A DNA stretch of 64,000 nucleotides from Pseudorhodoplanes sp. Its GTDB lineage: Bacteria; Pseudomonadota; Alphaproteobacteria; Rhizobiales; Xanthobacteraceae. The translations under genes and the position numbers were made by a program. The notes below the pieces were generated by a model. That model did no database searches. It was not told the DNA's origin and was given only the letters and a program-made list of their open reading frames with translations. This document shows, piece by piece, positions 61,476-64,000 of the stretch. Positions within the stretch are counted from its first letter, which is position 1. Each line of letters starts with the position of its first letter. The stretch is from contig JAVSMS010000001.1 in assembly GCA_032027085.1 (NCBI GenBank), forward strand, positions 758,285-822,284, read 5' to 3'.

Positions 61476-62623
61476 GACCGGATCGGACAATTTCGAACTC
61501 ATTGCAAGCAACCAGGACACCCGCCTCCGTCCGTTCAACCGCGAGACATCTGCTTGATTGGCGTTTCGCGGACATTCGCGGTATCGGCTGATAGGCTAAC
61601 CAGTCGAGCCACACCGCGACTTCATCCAGGAGAATGTGCAGTCGGCCAGCAGCAGCGCAGTGTCCTCGGTTGTTCTTGTCGGGTGACGCATAAGTCTGGA
61701 TCTTTGGGCCATAAGTCTGTGTCAAATGACGCAAAAGCCTGACTCAGATTTTTTCAATCATTGGTTGTAGAGAAAGTTACGCGGCCAAGCTGAGTAATCT
61801 TGGCGGCCCGGCTCGCTCGTTGCTTATCTTGGATCAGCCATAGGAGAGATAATACGCAGTCCCTTCGGTGCGGAAAAACCTCGGCACAATTTCAACGCGA
61901 TAGCTGCCGCTTCCCTAAGACTTAAAACAGGGATTTTTTGAGCGAGATCAGGGATCGTTCAGGTGTCTGTGTACGGCAACGAGGAAGGCGCCAACAAGAT
62001 TCTAGAGATAACCGTCTAATGGGACGGCGCGGTCCATCTTGCGCCGAAGAATCGCGATTTCGTCAGGTTTCACCTCGGACTCTTTCCTGACCGACGTCAG
62101 GACCTCTCCCCCCATCTCCCCCGTTCCCGCGTCACGGGACTTTTGTTCGCCCCTGGAATGGGCAGTACCGCGAAACTCCACGCTCGGGAATCACTCAGTC
62201 GAACTCTTTCTCAAGGCGCAAGTTGTCAGCGTGAACCGTCGTGAATCACGGCCCGCCGTTAAAAAGCACACCCTTGCACTATGACCGGTGTGAGCACGGT
62301 TTGTGTGGAATTTCCGTCGACCATCTCGCCCGTACTGACAGAGGTGCAATCAAATTCTAACCAGGACTAGAGTATTGGACCGTTTGCAGACGCCGATAGA
62401 GATGTCACCCCCTGGCCCAGTTAGTATGTCTCTCCCCAGTTTTGGATTGGCATGGAGCGGCCGACGACAGTGATTGCGACGAGCCGTGCTGAAATCGATC
62501 GCATGAGGGTTCTGCACGATCTGGCGGAGGACCGGATTCAGGGCTTTTGCGGCGGTGCCGAGGGGCTCGGTCGCCGGCAGGTCTTGAGGGGGCTTTCTCG
62601 CTGCTCTGAGCATCCAATCGTGC
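61476..62623. other. 1.15-kb stretch without a credible gene
   Basis: Apart from the IS relic at 61601-61765 nothing is supported. Short frames lack family features and ribosome sites. Likely degraded island sequence up to the exporter operon. Confidence 0.6.
61601..61765. repeat. IS-end relic, copy 2
   Basis: Contains three spaced related units (GACGCATAAGTCTGGATCT, GCCATAAGTCTGTGTCA, GACGCAAAAGCCTGACTCA), as in the multiple terminal repeats of IS21-family ends, after the CAGTCGGCCAGCAGC segment shared with 31698-31840. No transposase gene remains. Confidence 0.6.
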
Positions 62624-63328
62624 CTATTCCAGCCGGCCATCGCGCAACTGGAAGATATGATCGAAGCGGTCGAAGATTTTCTCGTCGTGTGTGACGGCGA
62701 TGATGGCAGCGTCATGCTCAACGGCAAGCCTGCGCAACAGGTCCATGACAATGCCGGCGCGCTTGGAGTCGAGCGCAGCGGTCGGCTCATCGGCCAATAT
62801 GATCCGCGGACTATTGGCCAGCGCACGGGCGATGGCCACGCGTTGCGCCTCCCCGCCCGAGAGCTTGGCCGGCATGGAGCTGCTGCGATGACCAACCTCC
62901 AGATAGTCGAGAAGCTCGCCAGCCCGCTCGCGTGCGGCGGCGATGTCGGCGCCCGCCAACTGGCGGACAATCGCCACGTTATCTGTCGCATCGAGGAACG
63001 GCAGTAGATTATGGAACTGGAAGATGAAACCAATCTTGTCGAGCCGCAGTCGTCTCAAGTCGCTGCGCTCCCATTGGCTATCTTTCAGGACGAGTTCACC
63101 ATCGAGCTCCATGGAGCCCGCTGAGGGATCGAGGATGCAGCCGATGATGTTGAGGAGCGTGGTCTTGCCGGACCCGGAAGGTCCGAGCAGCGCCACCACC
63201 TGGCGCGGATACACCTCGAGCGAAACGTCCCGTAATGCGTCTACGCGAGTCTCGCCCTCGCCGAAATGCTTGGAGATGCCATCCAGACGCACGAGCGGGA
63301 CACTTGAGCTTTCGCCTGCCCCTGTCAT
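62624..63328 (-). CDS. ABC exporter ATPase (DevA/LolD/MacB type)
   Basis: A 234-aa ATPase with Walker [13 protein letters not shown]-loop [12 protein letters not shown], signature [16 protein letters not shown], Walker [13 protein letters not shown] and H-loop VTHDE. Family members power FtsX-like permeases for lipoprotein or glycolipid release. The permease gene is directly upstream (minus strand), 1 nt apart. Confidence 0.94.
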   Translation of the reverse strand: MTGAGESSSVPLVRLDGISKHFGEGETRVDALRDVSLEVYPRQVVALLGPSGSGKTTLLNIIGCILDPSAGSMELDGELVLKDSQWERSDLRRLRLDKIGFIFQFHNLLPFLDATDNVAIVRQLAGADIAAARERAGELLDYLEVGHRSSSMPAKLSGGEAQRVAIARALANSPRIILADEPTAALDSKRAGIVMDLLRRLAVEHDAAIIAVTHDEKIFDRFDHIFQLRDGRLE

Positions 63329-63329
63329 G

Positions 63330-64000
63330 TCAGCCTCCGAGCGCCGTTGCCGGGTCGACCCTTAGCGCTGCGCGCACGCCGAGCCCGCTCGACAAAAGGC
63401 ACACTACGAACACGATCAGGCCGAGGATCACGACATTGTCCGGTTCCAGGATCACGCGGCGCGGGAAGTAGTCCTTGATGCTGAGGATCAGCGTGGCTCC
63501 GATGGCAAAGCCGATAAAACCGAGGGCCAGAGCCTGCTGCACGATCATGCCGATGATGGTGCGGTCTGGGGCCCCGATCAACTTAAGAGTCGCGATCTGT
63601 TTCAGCTTCTCCATGGTCATCGTGTAAATAATGAGCGCAATGATAACGGCAGAGACCGCCAGCAAGAGAGACGTGAAAAGTCCGATCTGACGTCGGGCCC
63701 GATCAACCAGCGAGCTTGTCAGGATGTTTTCCTGCGCCTCCTGCGTGATGGCGGCGAGATGCTTCCAGCGCCGTATCGCGGCAGCAGTGGCATCGGGGGA
63801 GGCATTCGGATGCAGCCGGGCAACAACGGCGTTGACGGTATCGCGGCTGGCACCGCCAGTGCCGCGAGCGAGTTGCACGCGCGCGGCGGACGGCGCGAGG
63901 TCGAATTGCAGTCTTTGCGCATCGGCTAGCATGATGTAGACGGCAGGATCACCACCGGAGTTGACCTGGTGCCGGGTCAATCCCACGACCGTGAAGGTGT
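63330..64000 (-). CDS. FtsX/DevC-type ABC permease, 3' part
   Basis: The frame runs off the right edge, so the N-terminus is missing; about 223 residues are visible. It has a periplasmic-looking part (FTVVGLTRHQVNSGGDPAVYIM...) and three C-terminal membrane segments with TMTMEKLKQIATLKLIGAPDRTIIGMIVQQALALG, the DevC/FtsX pattern, ending RVDPATALGG. Pairs with the ATPase that follows. Confidence 0.85.
   Translation of the reverse strand, partial: TFTVVGLTRHQVNSGGDPAVYIMLADAQRLQFDLAPSAARVQLARGTGGASRDTVNAVVARLHPNASPDATAAAIRRWKHLAAITQEAQENILTSSLVDRARRQIGLFTSLLLAVSAVIIALIIYTMTMEKLKQIATLKLIGAPDRTIIGMIVQQALALGFIGFAIGATLILSIKDYFPRRVILEPDNVVILGLIVFVVCLLSSGLGVRAALRVDPATALGG

Noticed and set aside
62039..62284. 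81-aa open frame in the 61.5-62.6 kb gap
   Set aside because: No ribosome site and no recognisable features; sequence looks degraded.

Overview
The window is a GC-rich (about 60-65% by eye) bacterial chromosome segment with dense, often overlapping operons. Gene families (Liv, TRAP and TctC solute uptake, CoxL-type molybdenum hydroxylases, DUF1127, DUF2249, IS66) fit an alphaproteobacterium of the Rhizobiales type; that assignment is inferred from gene content, not from a marker gene. The theme is catabolism of organic acids and aromatics as CoA thioesters, interrupted by mobile DNA.

1-16.2 kb: one long plus-strand operon with the tail of an acyl-CoA dehydrogenase, a split coenzyme-B12 acyl-CoA mutase (132 and 537 aa), a three-subunit molybdenum hydroxylase, a class III CoA-transferase, a V4R-domain protein and a branched-chain-type ABC importer containing a LivM-LivG fusion. 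It is followed by a reversed 3-hydroxyacyl-CoA dehydrogenase/enoyl-CoA hydratase fusion (minus strand) and an acyl-CoA synthetase. Together they look like uptake, CoA activation, hydroxylation, skeletal rearrangement and beta-oxidation of one unusual acid.

16.4-30.1 kb: a 13.6-kb integrated element bounded by 17-bp direct repeats that look like a tRNA 3' end. It has a DUF5906-type helicase/primase beside 9-bp iterons, a prohead protease/major capsid fusion, an AlpA-like regulator, a tyrosine integrase, and cargo (DUF3800 gene plus partner, RES-like protein, unknown gene next to the right att). I see no terminase, portal or tail gene, so it resembles a phage satellite. An IS66 copy (2520 bp, exact 8-bp target duplication) has split one of its genes. 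A second integrase follows directly at 30.3 kb.

32.0-34.8 kb: a small cluster (Nfu_N-MIP18 fusion, two DUF2249 proteins, DUF1127 protein, small conserved protein) arranged around a perfect 13-bp inverted repeat resembling an NsrR/Rrf2-type operator; possible nitrosative-stress or Fe-S maintenance genes.

35.6-46.7 kb: aromatic acid metabolism: TctC-type binding protein, FAD monooxygenase, a leaderless binding-protein-like gene, UbiX, two UbiD decarboxylases, a MarR regulator, a TRAP transporter and a PNPOx-like flavoprotein.

47.5-58.1 kb: a compact selenium-dependent molybdenum hydroxylase (SDMH) locus: YqeB/EF2563-type protein, XdhC, SelD, MarR, a hydroxylase whose FAD subunit carries a 4-hydroxybenzoyl-CoA-reductase-like extra [4Fe-4S] loop, a MobA/MocA-YqeC fusion, and a benzoate-type CoA ligase with a cysteine-rich tail. 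Two nearly identical palindromes mark its two promoter regions and are the likely MarR operators.

58.2-62.6 kb: decayed mobile DNA (integrase pseudogene, AAA+ ATPase, MbcA/ParS-like antitoxin, IS relic also present at 31.7 kb). The window ends in an ABC exporter ATPase and the 3' part of its FtsX/DevC-type permease.
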